A stretch of 64,000 nt of DNA, from assembly GCA_020881915.1 (NCBI GenBank), contig JAJFPB010000003.1:3534001-3598000 (forward strand), written 5' to 3'. The notes beneath the pieces are model-generated. The model ran no database searches. It was given only the letters and a program-made list of their open reading frames with translations, and was not told the origin of the DNA. Positions 11,831 through 22,601 of this stretch are shown here, one piece after another. Each line of letters opens with the position of its first letter. The stretch's first letter is position 1. Made by a program: the position numbers and the translations under genes. Source of the DNA: Paramyrothecium sp. XJ0827 (Eukaryota; Ascomycota; Sordariomycetes; Hypocreales; Stachybotryaceae).

Positions 11831-11854
11831 AATCATCCATCCATCCATCCATCA
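11831..11854 (+). repeat. (CCAT)n tetranucleotide repeat
   Basis: About five tandem CATC/CCAT units in non-coding DNA. Confidence 0.75.
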
Positions 11855-12021
11855 TTCGTGACCCAGCCACAGTGGGTGTAGCTTAAACACCGAGGCGAAA
11901 ACACAATCCCTTCCCTCCAATGAGCAAGGTTCCCCATCCTTTCCCTTTCCGTACTGCGACGCAACCACATTCGGTATGGGAGCCTTGTCCCGTACCTCGC
12001 CTCGTCTCACCTCACTTCACC

Positions 12022-15000
12022 TCACCTCACAGGCGAGCTCGGGCTCAGGCCGCCCATTCGTCGAACTACGACCTGCATCCGTTCGATCAGCTCGGGAATC
12101 CGGTATGGCTTGACGAGTACATCATCACAGCCTGCCATCTTCGCTTCCGTGACCTGCTCGGGTCGTCCGTTGGCAGTCACCGCAATGATGGGAATGCGCC
12201 CTCCCGATGCGCAGAAGACCTGCCCCTCCTGCTCCAGCTCGCGAATGCACCTCGTGCAGGTCAGGCCATCCTGGATCGGCATCTCAATGTCCATGAGCAC
12301 AACATTGATGGGGATGGGCTGCGCGGCCGGACTGCCTCTGGATAGCCCGTCGGCTCCATCGCTATCAGTCCTGGAAAGCAGTCTGGCTCCAACCGATTTC
12401 TTGAGTTTGTCCAACGCTTCGATTCCGTGATTCGCCACGTCCACGCAGAAGCCTTTGGCGCTGAGGCCGCGTCGCGTGATCTGCTGATTGATCAAGTTGT
12501 CTTCCACAACCAATATACCATCAAGGCGCTCATTACCGCCAAGATGAGTAGGGCGTTGAATGGTGGGAGCGGGCAGGCGTTTCGACGTGCCCGCTCTCGA
12601 GCCTGCCGCGCTGCCGAGGCCTCCCATGGCATTTGCGTTAGCATATAATTGAGCGGCGGCGGCCGTGGCCTCGGCTTCTTTCCTCGCGGCTTCGCTTGGT
12701 ACGTAAGCCTCGATGTAGAACGCAAACGTAGACCCCACGCCCGGCCTGCTGGCAACTCCGATAGCACCATTTTGCAACTCTGTTAGGCGCCTGGAAATGA
12801 ACAGCCCCAAGCCTGAGCCACCATACTTGACGTGGGTCTTGGCGCTGGCCTGCACAAATCTGTTAAAGAGCGTTCCCATTTCGCTCTCCGTCAATCCCTG
12901 GCCTGTATCCTGCACTTCGAATAGGATGTAGACCGGATCCGTTCGGCCCTTGAGTGCTGGTTGCTCGTATTCGTCGGTTACCTCGCAGAAGCGGGGGATG
13001 AACTCAACCACTGTCATGCTGCGGCCAGGCCGTGATTTAGACGCCTTCATCCTGATCGTCACATTCCGCGTCTTTCCCGACTTTGTGAACTTCAGCGCGT
13101 TCGTCAAAAGGTTAATCAGGACCTGCTTGACACGGGATGGGTCGAGGTCCAGATAGTCGTAGCCCAATTCTTCGTAAGACTTGTCAACGAGCGAGGTAAG
13201 GACAATATCCACTCGTCGCGCTTCTACCTCAAACATTTTGAGCGCGTCCTTGACGATCTGGATGGGATCGACGGTGCAGGGCGTGACTGCGAGGAATTTG
13301 GAATCCAATTTGGACATGGTCAGGATGTCGTCCACAATGCGTTTCTGATGTTGTGCGCAAGTAACAATAATCTCGGCGTTCTCGATGCTGTCTTCCAGAA
13401 GTTTTCTGACTTCCTCGGACCATCCACTCTCCCCAGGGCTGGGGCCTCGGCCGTCGAAGCCATGGCCTCCCGGGGGACTCATTGGGACCATGGTTGTGTC
13501 AATATCCTGAACTCGCGAAAGAGAAGCGATGATTGCATCTGTGCAATGCAACATCGCACTGAGGGGATTGCGCATCTCGTGAGAAGTCATGTCGACAAAG
13601 TTCTCCTGTTGCCGCTTTGACTCGATTGCTTCTTCCTTGCGCAGCTTTTCTTGGTCTAGCTGCCACCGTTGCATTGAGACGTCGCTAAGGCAGCCAGTGA
13701 AGGATTGGATCACACCTTCTGAGCTCTTCACAGGCATGAAGGTCGCCACAACCCATCGAGGTGCCACAATTGTGTTTCCTCCTGCATCTTCGGCGGTCCA
13801 TTCTGTCTTGAATCGGATTTCAGCAGCCTGCGGCCGTCCGGTAATCTTCAACTTCTCGAGGCTATCCGTGAGCACATTCATATCCTCTTCCACCACGCAC
13901 GCCTGCCAGGGCTCAACATTGGTCCTAGACAGATCAACCTTAGGTAGCCCGCTCAATTCCCAGAACAGGTTGTTCGCGCTTAGGAGGCGCCCGTCCATGC
14001 TCATGTCATACATGCCAACGGTCGCCAGCTCTGCCAGCCGCTTCAGATTCTCGGCCTCCTGGGCCCTTCTGATGGCTTCCTCCGCTGTATGCTTTTGTAC
14101 CGTCATGTCAATCAAGCATGTTAGCAATCGAGCAATGCTTCCATCGGGGGCACGCTCCGCCTTGGCTGAAGCCAGGACGTGCCGCGTAGTTCTGTCGAAC
14201 ACCGGGGGAGTGTGATTCACGGGAAGGGCAGCTTCGACTTGGCTGCTATCCACGTGCACACGGAACTCAAAGGTTACCACGTCGGTGGTCTTGATATCTT
14301 CATACGCCTGCACGATGCGATTTTGATCTTCCTCCAGCGCACACTCAATTAGGGCTCGCGGCCCGATAGGGCCGGTCGGGTGGCCAGTAATGCGATACCA
14401 TGCCTCATTGGCGAATGTGACGCTGCCCTGGGTATCTTGGAAAGACATACCCATAGGGATGAATTCGGCAACGGCCTCAAAATTCTGGATGGATCTGTTG
14501 GCCTGCTCAGTTTGGTCTGCCAGTTTCCTCTGAAGGACGACCTTATCATGAGTGGCCCTTTCCACGGCGTTCCGACCACGACGGGTTTCCTCCTCCAATA
14601 AGACGGTTGTGGCAAGGAAACTCGTAAGTTTTTGGTTGAGAAGGGACATGAACTGTCTGTAATCATTGTCATACGGTCGTCGAGGGTTCAGACCAAGGAA
14701 GAGAATGCCCATCGCATCCGTCTCCTTTGCTGGGTGTATTGGGAGGATTACTGCAGCACGACAAGGGTCTCCAAACCCTCGCCATTCTAAGCCGTGAAGC
14801 AGCCTTTCAGGTAGCGTCTCGTCAAAAGTCTGCAAGAGTAGCGGAAGTGGAGCAATCAGTGCCTCGCGGAATTTGGCAGCTAGTCCCTCGTCCGATTCAC
14901 CAAGATCGAGGACCGCCGGCGCGATGGGGTGGCCCTCAGGGACTCCCAGTGAGCCTTCGAGATGGCAAACTTTGGCACAATTGTGCCTGGACGTTGAGGC

Positions 15001-16164
15001 AGAAGCAACGTCCTTGTCTTTGACAGAGTAAATAAATGCAAGTGGCACATCATAAGCCGGATCCCAGCGCGCAAGCTCCTCAATAGTATTGTTCCAATAG
15101 GCTTTGACGGTGCGTGTGGTGACAAGCGACTCGCCGAGTTCGATCAGCATCTGCATTCTCCGTTCCCAGAGTCGCAAAGATGTGGTTTCGATGACCGAAT
15201 GCTGAACGCCGAGACATGTGCGACCATCCATGATAGGGCTTAACGACCACTTGGCGTAAGTCTCTTCCGTGGTGCCGTCGGGCTGATCAATGAAGAAGCG
15301 AGACTCGTCTTCCAATCTGGTATCCCTTTTCGTCCTCACAGCGTCGCGAACTTTGTCTATACGATCCTGTACATGAGGCCAGATCTTCCCAACCGGGCTG
15401 CCGAGCAGGTCAGGATGACGGGGGCCCAAAAGCTTGGAGAAAGACTCATTGTAGATCGCAATGGACTTGTCTCCCCAATAGACGCCGATTGGCCGCGAAT
15501 CAGGGATCAGTTGATTGAAGGATTGCTGGAGACGCATAGGCCATTGATCCATGGGGCCGAGGTGGTTCGCATCCCAGTCGACATTTTGGATGACATCGAG
15601 AAACGGTTCAGAATCGGTGGTGAAATCGGGGGGCATTAAGCTGGACTCCTGGGTAGCCCGGAACAAGATCGGGGCCTTGCTCTCGGAATCCAGCTCGGAC
15701 AGAGAAGACTGTTCCGACAGGAGGCTCCGGTTCGGGCCAACATCCTTGCCAGAACCGAATCTGATCTTGCGCGGCGGCTCCGACGAGGGCGGCGTCTCGT
15801 TCCCGCTCATAACAACCCATTTTCCTTGCACAACATTCCGCGTCCACAGTATGCCGAGATACGGTAGAGAGTGTTGGGGCGATGGGTCCAGCTGGCCAAT
15901 GGAGGAGGGGCTAGTCACCCAGGTCCAGAAAGGGTTGTGCACATTTTGCTCCGGTATGGCGCGAACCACATCGCAGAGCGCAGTGTTGGCGATGAGAGCT
16001 GGATTGTTATACAAGATGCCTACGGACGGAGACTGAGAGGCGGGGCCTGCGACAGCGACGAAGGAGGGCCGGGGGTCGGATTCGAGGAGGTCGACGAGAC
16101 CGACTTCACGGAAAGAAGAATGCATGCTCGACCCAGCTTGAGGGTCTTCGTGGGCGCTGATCAT
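12022..16164 (-). CDS. Hybrid histidine kinase (PAS-PAS-PAS / HisKA / HATPase / receiver)
   Basis: One uninterrupted exon encodes 1380 residues of a cytosolic fungal hybrid sensor kinase that should pass phosphate to an Ypd1-type carrier and then to response regulators. A PAS-like segment lies near residues 195-260 (VDWDANHLGPMDQWP, then IGVYWGDKSIAIYNESF). The middle, about 330-520, may be GAF-like. Two clearer PAS domains begin near 560 (IPMGMSFQDTQGSVTFANEAWYRITG) and 705 (TVGMYDMSMDGRLLSANNLF). The H-box is MTSHEMRNPLSAML with phospho-acceptor His862. The N-box is DPSRVKQVLINLLTNALKF, and the G boxes include DTGQGL and YGGSGLGLFISRRL. The receiver (ILVVEDNLINQQI...) has Asp1292 in LMDIEMP and the conserved Lys in VKPYR. 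No transmembrane segment is apparent, so the signal is probably cytosolic. No response regulator or other partner is nearby. All catalytic motifs are present and the protein looks functional. I do not assign the fungal HHK group. Confidence 0.93.
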   Translation of the reverse strand: MISAHEDPQAGSSMHSSFREVGLVDLLESDPRPSFVAVAGPASQSPSVGILYNNPALIANTALCDVVRAIPEQNVHNPFWTWVTSPSSIGQLDPSPQHSLPYLGILWTRNVVQGKWVVMSGNETPPSSEPPRKIRFGSGKDVGPNRSLLSEQSSLSELDSESKAPILFRATQESSLMPPDFTTDSEPFLDVIQNVDWDANHLGPMDQWPMRLQQSFNQLIPDSRPIGVYWGDKSIAIYNESFSKLLGPRHPDLLGSPVGKIWPHVQDRIDKVRDAVRTKRDTRLEDESRFFIDQPDGTTEETYAKWSLSPIMDGRTCLGVQHSVIETTSLRLWERRMQMLIELGESLVTTRTVKAYWNNTIEELARWDPAYDVPLAFIYSVKDKDVASASTSRHNCAKVCHLEGSLGVPEGHPIAPAVLDLGESDEGLAAKFREALIAPLPLLLQTFDETLPERLLHGLEWRGFGDPCRAAVILPIHPAKETDAMGILFLGLNPRRPYDNDYRQFMSLLNQKLTSFLATTVLLEEETRRGRNAVERATHDKVVLQRKLADQTEQANRSIQNFEAVAEFIPMGMSFQDTQGSVTFANEAWYRITGHPTGPIGPRALIECALEEDQNRIVQAYEDIKTTDVVTFEFRVHVDSSQVEAALPVNHTPPVFDRTTRHVLASAKAERAPDGSIARLLTCLIDMTVQKHTAEEAIRRAQEAENLKRLAELATVGMYDMSMDGRLLSANNLFWELSGLPKVDLSRTNVEPWQACVVEEDMNVLTDSLEKLKITGRPQAAEIRFKTEWTAEDAGGNTIVAPRWVVATFMPVKSSEGVIQSFTGCLSDVSMQRWQLDQEKLRKEEAIESKRQQENFVDMTSHEMRNPLSAMLHCTDAIIASLSRVQDIDTTMVPMSPPGGHGFDGRGPSPGESGWSEEVRKLLEDSIENAEIIVTCAQHQKRIVDDILTMSKLDSKFLAVTPCTVDPIQIVKDALKMFEVEARRVDIVLTSLVDKSYEELGYDYLDLDPSRVKQVLINLLTNALKFTKSGKTRNVTIRMKASKSRPGRSMTVVEFIPRFCEVTDEYEQPALKGRTDPVYILFEVQDTGQGLTESEMGTLFNRFVQASAKTHVKYGGSGLGLFISRRLTELQNGAIGVASRPGVGSTFAFYIEAYVPSEAARKEAEATAAAAQLYANANAMGGLGSAAGSRAGTSKRLPAPTIQRPTHLGGNERLDGILVVEDNLINQQITRRGLSAKGFCVDVANHGIEALDKLKKSVGARLLSRTDSDGADGLSRGSPAAQPIPINVVLMDIEMPIQDGLTCTRCIRELEQEGQVFCASGGRIPIIAVTANGRPEQVTEAKMAGCDDVLVKPYRIPELIERMQVVVRRMGGLSPSSPVR

Positions 16165-17444
16165 GTCGCTCCATCCAGAATAGCCCTCGGTGGGGATAGA
16201 TTAGGGCTGGGCACGAGAGGATGTGAGTCGGGCGGTGTTATTCGGGCATCTTGGAGGCGAGCTGCGAACGGTAGTTTTGGGTCGTTGTCGCTCGCGGTTC
16301 GAGGCGAGATTGGCGTGTTGCCGGATGGCAGTCTGAAAGTCTCTTCAGGGAACGAATGGGTTCGGGAAGAGGGGAACTTGGCAGATGGCTCCCCTAGAGG
16401 TCCTGGCAGGGTGGTGGCCCCCAGTCCCCGGTCCCAGCCCACAGTCCACAGTCCGCTTCCTACAGTATGTGCCCCCCCCATCCCCTCCTCCATTCGTGAC
16501 GATACAAGGACGCTAGTGTTGTTTACCCGCAAGCTATCCGCGTGTGGCTCCTCGGCCTACCACATGCCTGTTCGGCTGGCGGAAGTAAAGTCCGGGCGTC
16601 CAGACTGACGTAGCGCTTGGGCAAGGGTTCAGGCATGGCTCTGCGACAAACTCGGCGCAGTACTCAGGACTCGCTCGAAGCTCAGCCCTCCGCAGCGAGT
16701 AGGGGACTTGGGTAATTCTGGGCCATGTTCCAGAAGCTATGGAAGCAGTGAACAGGACCCTGACACTTGGCCAGCCCACTAAATTAGCACATGAGCAGTG
16801 GTCGCGGAGCCAGTATGATTTAGTGGTGAAAAATGAGCCATTGGCGGTTTTAGGAGCGAGCTGGCGGGGCGAAGGCTGGGGGGCCCCGAAGTGGGCTTGA
16901 CGTGCCTGCTCAGGTGAACACGCACACGAGCTATTGATATTTGGTGCAAAAGACCCGTTGACGGCCGCAGTACCGGGTTTGTGGAACCTGCCTGGTACGC
17001 GATCCGTGATCTGAGATAGCGTATGCAGGTGAGTGTGACCTGTAAGCTGACGATGCGCAAGGCATTATCTCATCTCGTTGGGGTTTTCTTGCTTTTCCTT
17101 ATTCTCCTCTCTCTTCTTTTACTTTTTCTCTCTTTCTTCTTCTGCTCTCCTGTTCCTCAAGGCTACGACGGTGTTCAGGGACGTGCAAGGTAGGCGCAGG
17201 CAGGTATTAGTGCGCCGAGAGGACAGAGACAAATAAGGCTTTCATCTGTGAGCTTCTATTTCGGGTGCTTATGGGGGCTCTCGACCTTCTTTGCAGCCTT
17301 CTATCCATCATAGTTGTGGTAGATTACTTGCAGAGCCAATTAAGCCCAAAAGTGGTCAGCCTCTGTGTAGGCTGGGCTTGTTGCCGCCGACGTGGTATGC
17401 CGTATGATAAGCCCAGCAAGACAAATAAAGGCTTCTTAAAACAA

Positions 17445-17470
17445 GATACCTTACCTAAGGTACCTTGCCT
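17445..17470 (+). repeat. Intergenic motif with palindromic AAGGTACCTT, copy 1
   Basis: ACCTTACCTAAGGTACCTTG; the perfect 10-bp palindrome is at 17457-17466. It shares ACCTAAGGTACCTTGC with the copy at about 17710-17735. Confidence 0.75.
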
Positions 17471-17705
17471 ATTTTGGCACTGTGCAACGAGACAACCTTC
17501 TCGACCATCACTTTCAGTCGACATGACGTACAGCGGCCGACGCTTGTTTGGCCGGCTTCTACATTGAGGAAGTCATATTGTCGACTCCTGTGGTCAATCA
17601 TAAGCAAACCTTGATGCACCTCATAGTGAGAAGGTGCTGTGCGGCTTCGTACAACGCAGGAGCTGCTGACACGTGAAAGCATCAACTGTGCTTTCTTACC
17701 TTGAA

Positions 17706-17735
17706 AGTTACCACCTACCTAAGGTACCTTGCTCT
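17706..17735 (+). repeat. Intergenic motif with palindromic AAGGTACCTT, copy 2
   Basis: TACCACCTACCTAAGGTACC is followed by TTGC; the palindrome is at 17721-17730. It is about 200 bp upstream of the next gene. Confidence 0.75.
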
Positions 17736-17932
17736 GCTTTATCATGCCAACAACCTTGAAGTTATCATATTCCTCCTTGCCTTCTCCAGCTTCCGTTGAA
17801 AACCGACGCGCGCACAAGCAGCGGCATCTAGCTCAAGCACTGTAGCCTTTCCTTTCGTTGCTCTGTGCTTTCTCAGCACACCATTCATTACATCACTCGC
17901 TACTCATTACAGTCTACCATCATCTTTAACAA

Positions 17933-19117
17933 ATGGCGTGTCCGGGACGGTGTTTCACGACAGTTCTTGGAGTCAAGACTCAAGTGTCTCACGGCCACCA
18001 GGCTCAACCTGGCCAGACATAGTACTTCTGTCCCGCACACCGGGTATATCACTGCATATATGTCAGCGACAGCGAACTGCAGCCCTTATGCGGCGAGTGT
18101 GCGCCTCTTTTCTTCTACGGCTCGCCACATGCACTCTGGCTTCTCCATCATGATATCCCCGCAAGCGTGAGTAATGCGGAGACGGTACGGCAGCGCGCGC
18201 TTAACGAGCTGAAAGTGCTATACAGCACCGAGATAGATCACCGGACGAGCCTTGGGCAGGAGTCGCTCGGGCGGATATGCACGACCTTGGGGCCTCCGAC
18301 AGAGACCTCAAGTGATGCACTGGACGAAGTACCTAAAGACGACAGGATATATCGACTCATGGGAGAGACATTAATCCCCCATCGTCGAGTTCCCAACCTA
18401 TTCCTTTTCGAGTATCGTACCTTCATGGGTGCCCGGTCCTTCCAGCCCTGCGCAAGGAACATTGATTTCTCTGGCATCTTCGACGTCCTTCGTCCATTAG
18501 ATGGCAATGGCGACCACACCTTCAAGATTGCCCGCATGTGGTCTTGCGTTGTGCAGTCGTTCGAGGGCCTCCCCAAGGAGATACGCTGGGTTCTCGCGAC
18601 GATTTACAACTTTACCAATGAGATGCTCCGTCCTGACATTGATGACGCGACCCTGTGGTCAATGCGTCCATGGCTGATGCACTGGTTTGATATCGCAGAC
18701 AGACTCTTCGCAACTTTTAACGTCCATGCCTCAACACCGACGCTGGACTGGTTTTCGAGGCCGAGAGCGCGAGCAGATGTTGGCCACGAAATTAGTGATG
18801 CCGCCACTCGCGGGTCGCGGCGGCGGACAACCCCTTCGTCTTCTCAGTCTTCCGAGACGGTAATACATCACGAGGTGCCACGACGTGACCGTCCAAGTCA
18901 TTGGCCACACGGGCAGTCTCGCAACTTGCCTGTCGCAGCTGTACGATCGTGGTTGAATAGCGCTCCCGGCGCAACCAATAGGGCCCAAAATGAAATCTTT
19001 GACCCTACTCCGGGCGGTAGCATACGACCGAGAACATCACGTCAGGTCTTACCTCAATTGAGATCCCTCACGTTATCCGACCCCAGCACAGATGCAGCTC
19101 CGTCCGGTCCTCAATAA
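17933..19117 (+). CDS. Hypothetical protein, 5' end unresolved
   Basis: I do not recognise this protein. The frame is open from 18023 to the stop at 19117 but has no ATG before 18358, so the true start lies either there or in an upstream exon. The frame beginning at ATG 17933 (MACPGRCFTT...) is the same frame and is broken only by a TAG at 18020-18022. A short intron removing that stop, for example 17972-18022 with a weak GTCAAG donor, would restore one protein of about 378 residues. The part after 18023 has a small cluster CGECASFLFYGSPHALWLLHHD, then a globular-looking region with many Trp and Phe (WSCVVQSFEGLPKEIRWVLATIY, MRPWLMHWFDIADRLF). The tail is disordered and rich in Ser, Arg and Pro. 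The globular half looks like real protein. The gene converges on the Mpv17 gene. Confidence 0.6.
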
Positions 19118-19583
19118 AAGCCCATACTTTGCTGCGAGGCTTTCTCGTCACAATCGGGCCAGTCGACCGTAGAACCATGTCAAGAAGTAGAATGTTTGGT
19201 TCGGATTGCGATTGTGGTGGGCTCACGGGTGATTGAAGCATCGACGGGGAACTTTGGATTTGCAAGATTGCGTGTTCTGGACACTGTATTATTGGCTTCT
19301 TTGAGCACAGCGATTAGCGATAATGCCATGTTTCAACATTATTTAGCCCCCCCCAGCCCCCCCCCTCCCATAAGTGGTTTCTATTTTGGTCTTGCGCATC
19401 TTGGACACTCTAGACTCCGTCAATCCAAACCCTAGTAGCCAAGAATTCGAGGCTAAACCGTGTAACATCAAGAGACGTATTATCATATAAATGCCTGACA
19501 CAAAATGATAGACGGTGACGTGCTTATGCTCAAGATGGGTCTACGCATCCTTCAGCTGAAAGCCTCTAATATCCCTCCAAGCA
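19118..19583. other. Spacer between convergent genes
   Basis: This spacer separates the 3' ends of the unknown gene and the Mpv17 gene. It contains interrupted C runs at about 19345-19370. No gene is seen. Confidence 0.5.
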
Positions 19584-20471
19584 TTACTTCGAAGCAGCAA
19601 TTAAGCTCATGTAGACACCCCAGACCATACCAGCAGTGGAGCCAACCAGGTTGCGGCCCTCGATGGTGTCGACCATGGTGAAATTGATAAGGGAGACAAG
19701 GGGCCACAGCTTCCAGCCCGTCTGGATGATGGGCCAGAACTCATCGAGGGCAATGGCCCAGACCTCCTGGAAGTGAACGCGGCTGAAGTCGATGGCGCCG
19801 GGGTTGGTCCAGTACGCTATGGCTTTGTTAATGCCGGTGACGCGAGGCGCATCGACCATGGCCGCGTGCAGGGAGCGCATGAAGACGCTGAAGAAGAGAG
19901 TGTTGAAGGCGGCGCCAATGCTCTGGTCTAGGATGAACTTGATGAGGGTGTTGCGGAAAGAGAGTCGCTTGGGGGCCGGCTTCTCGCCCGGCTTGCGCCG
20001 CTGGGTAGGGTAGCTGGGAAAGCTGGATTCCAGAAACTCCTGCCTGTATGCGCATGTGTGTCAGCGTCGCGCGCACTGCCATGTAGCACTTTCTGCCCGA
20101 GTTGCCCTCGCGCAGTGGCCATGGAGAGGAGGGGTTCTTACCACAAGAAGTTGGGGGGCGTGTTGAGGACGGCGAAGAGCAGGAACTGGAAGACGGGGAT
20201 CCAGTCGATCTCAAACTCGACCTAGAGAGCGGTAATGTGAGCAGGCTGAACTTGTGCTAGGTATAGGCTACTGGTCTGGGTCCGACCCGGAGACCAGGAA
20301 ACCGGGTCTACGGACACCAGCCGAACCCGCGACACGGCGTGGGAGAGCCTGGGGAAAGTGCTTTCGACGTACATTTCTGCGGTGGGCGGTGATGACCTGC
20401 GCCATGACGTTGGAGACGGCGCCCAGGAAGGCGGACTGCAGCGTCGCCGCGACAATTGGCTTGGGAGCCAT
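19584..20471 (-). CDS. Mpv17/PMP22 family membrane protein, three exons
   Basis: Three exons (20471-20373, 20221-20142, 20043-19584) join in phase to give 212 residues with the whole Mpv17/PMP22 layout of four short membrane segments. The family acts in the inner mitochondrial or peroxisomal membrane, probably as a small channel. Visible family marks are the start MAPKPIVAATLQSAFLGAVSNVMAQ, the TPPNFLWQEFLESSFP segment across the second splice, LIKFILDQSIGAAFNT, and the C-terminal VWAIALDEFWPIIQTGWKLWPLVSLINFT, which carries the conserved W-P-x-x-x-x-x-N-F pattern. An in-frame ATG 11 codons upstream (20504) would add MSLHRTGFFVK; I prefer 20471 because family members start close to the first helix. 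The introns are 98 and 151 nt. Whether it is the Sym1-like mitochondrial or a peroxisomal member cannot be decided. Confidence 0.9.
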
Positions 20472-21439
20472 CTTGACGAAGAATCCGGTTCGGTGCAGAG
20501 ACAAGACGAAAAGTGCCCGACACTGAAATTTTGGTCGCGGAAAGGATTGGGGGTTGGTGGTTGAGGAACAGGACCCTGTCTGCGTGGAAGACAGATGGCG
20601 TTAAGCGAACGCCTGCCTTATCGCGTCGATGTGGTCGCTAATTTAGCGCAGGGGTCCGGGGAGGATGACGCTCGAGAGCGCCCCGTTATCTGCGATGCTA
20701 ATTATGTATTTACGTATGTATGGCTGGCTTTTTGTTGAGACTGCCTGGAAACCAGCAAAGCACAAAGGTGAGACTTTGTCGAAGGGCCAGTGAATATAGC
20801 AATATGAAAAGACGCGGTAATTGTACCTAGTCAGGCGCCCAGATGAGTGACCATGCAGACTACGGGGTTCGCTAAGGCGTTCGTTCTGCCTGCTTTCGAA
20901 CCAACAGCTTCAACCACCACCCGCTGACCAGTAGCCTTCCAATCACAATCTGGACTGAGCAACCTCGGACCAGTTTACTCTGACAAATCAAAACGTACCG
21001 AAAGTATGCGTCCAAAGTGCCTCGTCAGCGTCGCGTAGTTGAGATGAACTCAACGTTCAGGCACGTCGCCGCATTTGAACCGATTCCGCGACGAACGCGA
21101 CGTACCAACAACGCTTGGCTACGGTGATAGGCTCACCTCGCTAGTGCCTGGATCGTTCTCTACTTCTTTCAGGGAGACGCCTGCTGGGTACGTTTGTGTA
21201 AAGTGGTCTTGCAGTATGTGTGGGTTCGTGTACGCATATCTACAATGCTCAGTGTGCTCCCCAGCACAAATACATGATTCATGTTCGTAATTTCTCCAAC
21301 CGTAGACGCTCTCCGCCCCTCTATATTTTGCCCGTGGCCTGTCCAAAACCCTTTTGTGTTTTCGCATTTCTCGGCTTATGCTCTCCTGAGCCAGCCCCAG
21401 TGCTGCGCCAAGTACTCCCATCGCCCTTAATTGCATCCG
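20472..21439. other. Intergenic region
   Basis: About 1 kb with the promoter of the Mpv17 gene and the 3' flank of YIF1. The frames seen are short and overlapping, and I support none. Confidence 0.5.
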
Positions 21440-22601
21440 CTAAGCCCTGGTGAGAATCCACATGAAGAACAGCTGAACAATGTAGGAGTAGAAGAAGAGG
21501 AACTGGGTTCGCTGGTTGCGCTTGGCTCGTGAGTCAGTCTGCATAGGGCCGCCTGGGGTGCCAGCCGACTCTGGAAGCAGCACGTATTTGAGAGATCGCA
21601 TCTGCGAATATGTTAGCGTGTGGATCACCGACCCAGGAGAGCTCGCCAACGTACCAAGAACAACGAGTTTGCCAAGAAAGTGTAGAAGAACACAGCCCAG
21701 CCAACCCAGCCACCAGTGCTTTTGCCGTCGCCGAAACTTTGGGAAACCGCAATTGTAACGATAATTCCAACAAACTTGTAGCCCGAGTACGCGATCAGGT
21801 CGAATAGCTGAGATTGACTTGAGATGCTCAGGAGATAGCAGCCGAGCTTGAGCGCGACAATCTCCACCAGAACGACAGCGAAGCTTCTGGTCGCGGTCAT
21901 TCCTAGTAGTTCAGGCTCGAAGTTGCCCTTAAGGCCAGCGATGAGGGTCGAGAGGAGGATGTAGGTGACGAGGGCCATGACTAGACTATCGGTCAGCTCC
22001 TGCCATCCTGACTTCACCTGCATACCGCAGCCAGAGTAAGCAAATACGAACCTGGGATGTACATATCCGGACTGTTGATATCCTCGCGCGGAGGCAGGTA
22101 CCAGCCCTCTTGGCCGTTTGCCCCGACGCCCTGCTTGCGTGACCATGGCTTATGCCGCCAGGGAAACAGCACCAGAGCCAGCTTATTGACGACGTAGGAG
22201 TTCGACACGTTGAAGTAGTGCTTCAGAGCCGAGACGTTGATATAGCGGCCAAACTACATAGAAGGGCATCGTTAGCAAACCGTACCGTGCCTGGATCCGT
22301 GGTTGACAGAGAGAGAGTTTCATACGTTCTGCTCCACGTACTCCTGGCCGTGCTTGAAGGCTGACTGGCCAAACTGCGCGGCGACCTGCGCCGCCGGGTC
22401 GTTCATGAACTGGCCATACGAGCCGAAGGCGTTGCCGCTCGTGCCGCCCTGCTGCTGGTACGGGTTGCCGCCGTAGGCGTGCTGCTGGGACTGCGCAGAG
22501 CCCGGGGGTGGAGGCGGTGATCTGAGCTGCGGGACCGTCGACACATGCTGAGGCACGGGGTGGTGGAGGGGCGGCGACTGCGCGAAAGTCGTCCGCTGCA
22601 T
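21440..22601 (-). CDS. YIF1: YIF1 family ER-Golgi transport membrane protein, four exons
   Basis: Four exons (22601-22326, 22253-22052, 21980-21655, 21601-21440) give 321 residues. Yif1 partners Yip1 and Rab/Ypt GTPases on ER-derived COPII vesicles and the Golgi. The N-terminal 65 residues are Pro/Gln-rich and disordered. The conserved core starts at FMNDPAAQVAAQFGQSAFKHGQEYVEQNFGRY (over the first splice) and continues with YFNVSNSYVVNKLALVLFPWRHKPW. It then has five or so hydrophobic segments from MALVTYILLSTLIAGLKGNF to IVQLFFMWILTRA at the C-terminus. The start ATG is the only sensible one upstream of the core. Splice sites are canonical except the second donor (GTTCGT). The gene is divergent from the SRP receptor gene with 669 bp between the starts. 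Assignment is firm. Confidence 0.92.

Larger units (their letters stand above)
10484..12021. other. Low-complexity intergenic region
   Basis: This holds the promoter of the Dabb gene (right of 10483) and the 3' flank of the histidine kinase. It is crowded with simple sequence: a T run (about 10746-10762), a G run (about 10795-10806), GGTCCC and CCCCAT-type repeats, and CCAT tetramers. All open frames are products of these repeats. Confidence 0.6.
16165..17932. promoter_or_regulatory. Divergent intergenic region (histidine kinase / unknown gene)
   Basis: About 1.8 kb between the kinase start and the next gene. It contains a long C/T-rich tract at about 17091-17160 and two copies of a CTACCT/ACCTAAGGTACCTT motif (see separate entries). 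I see no supportable gene. Confidence 0.5.
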
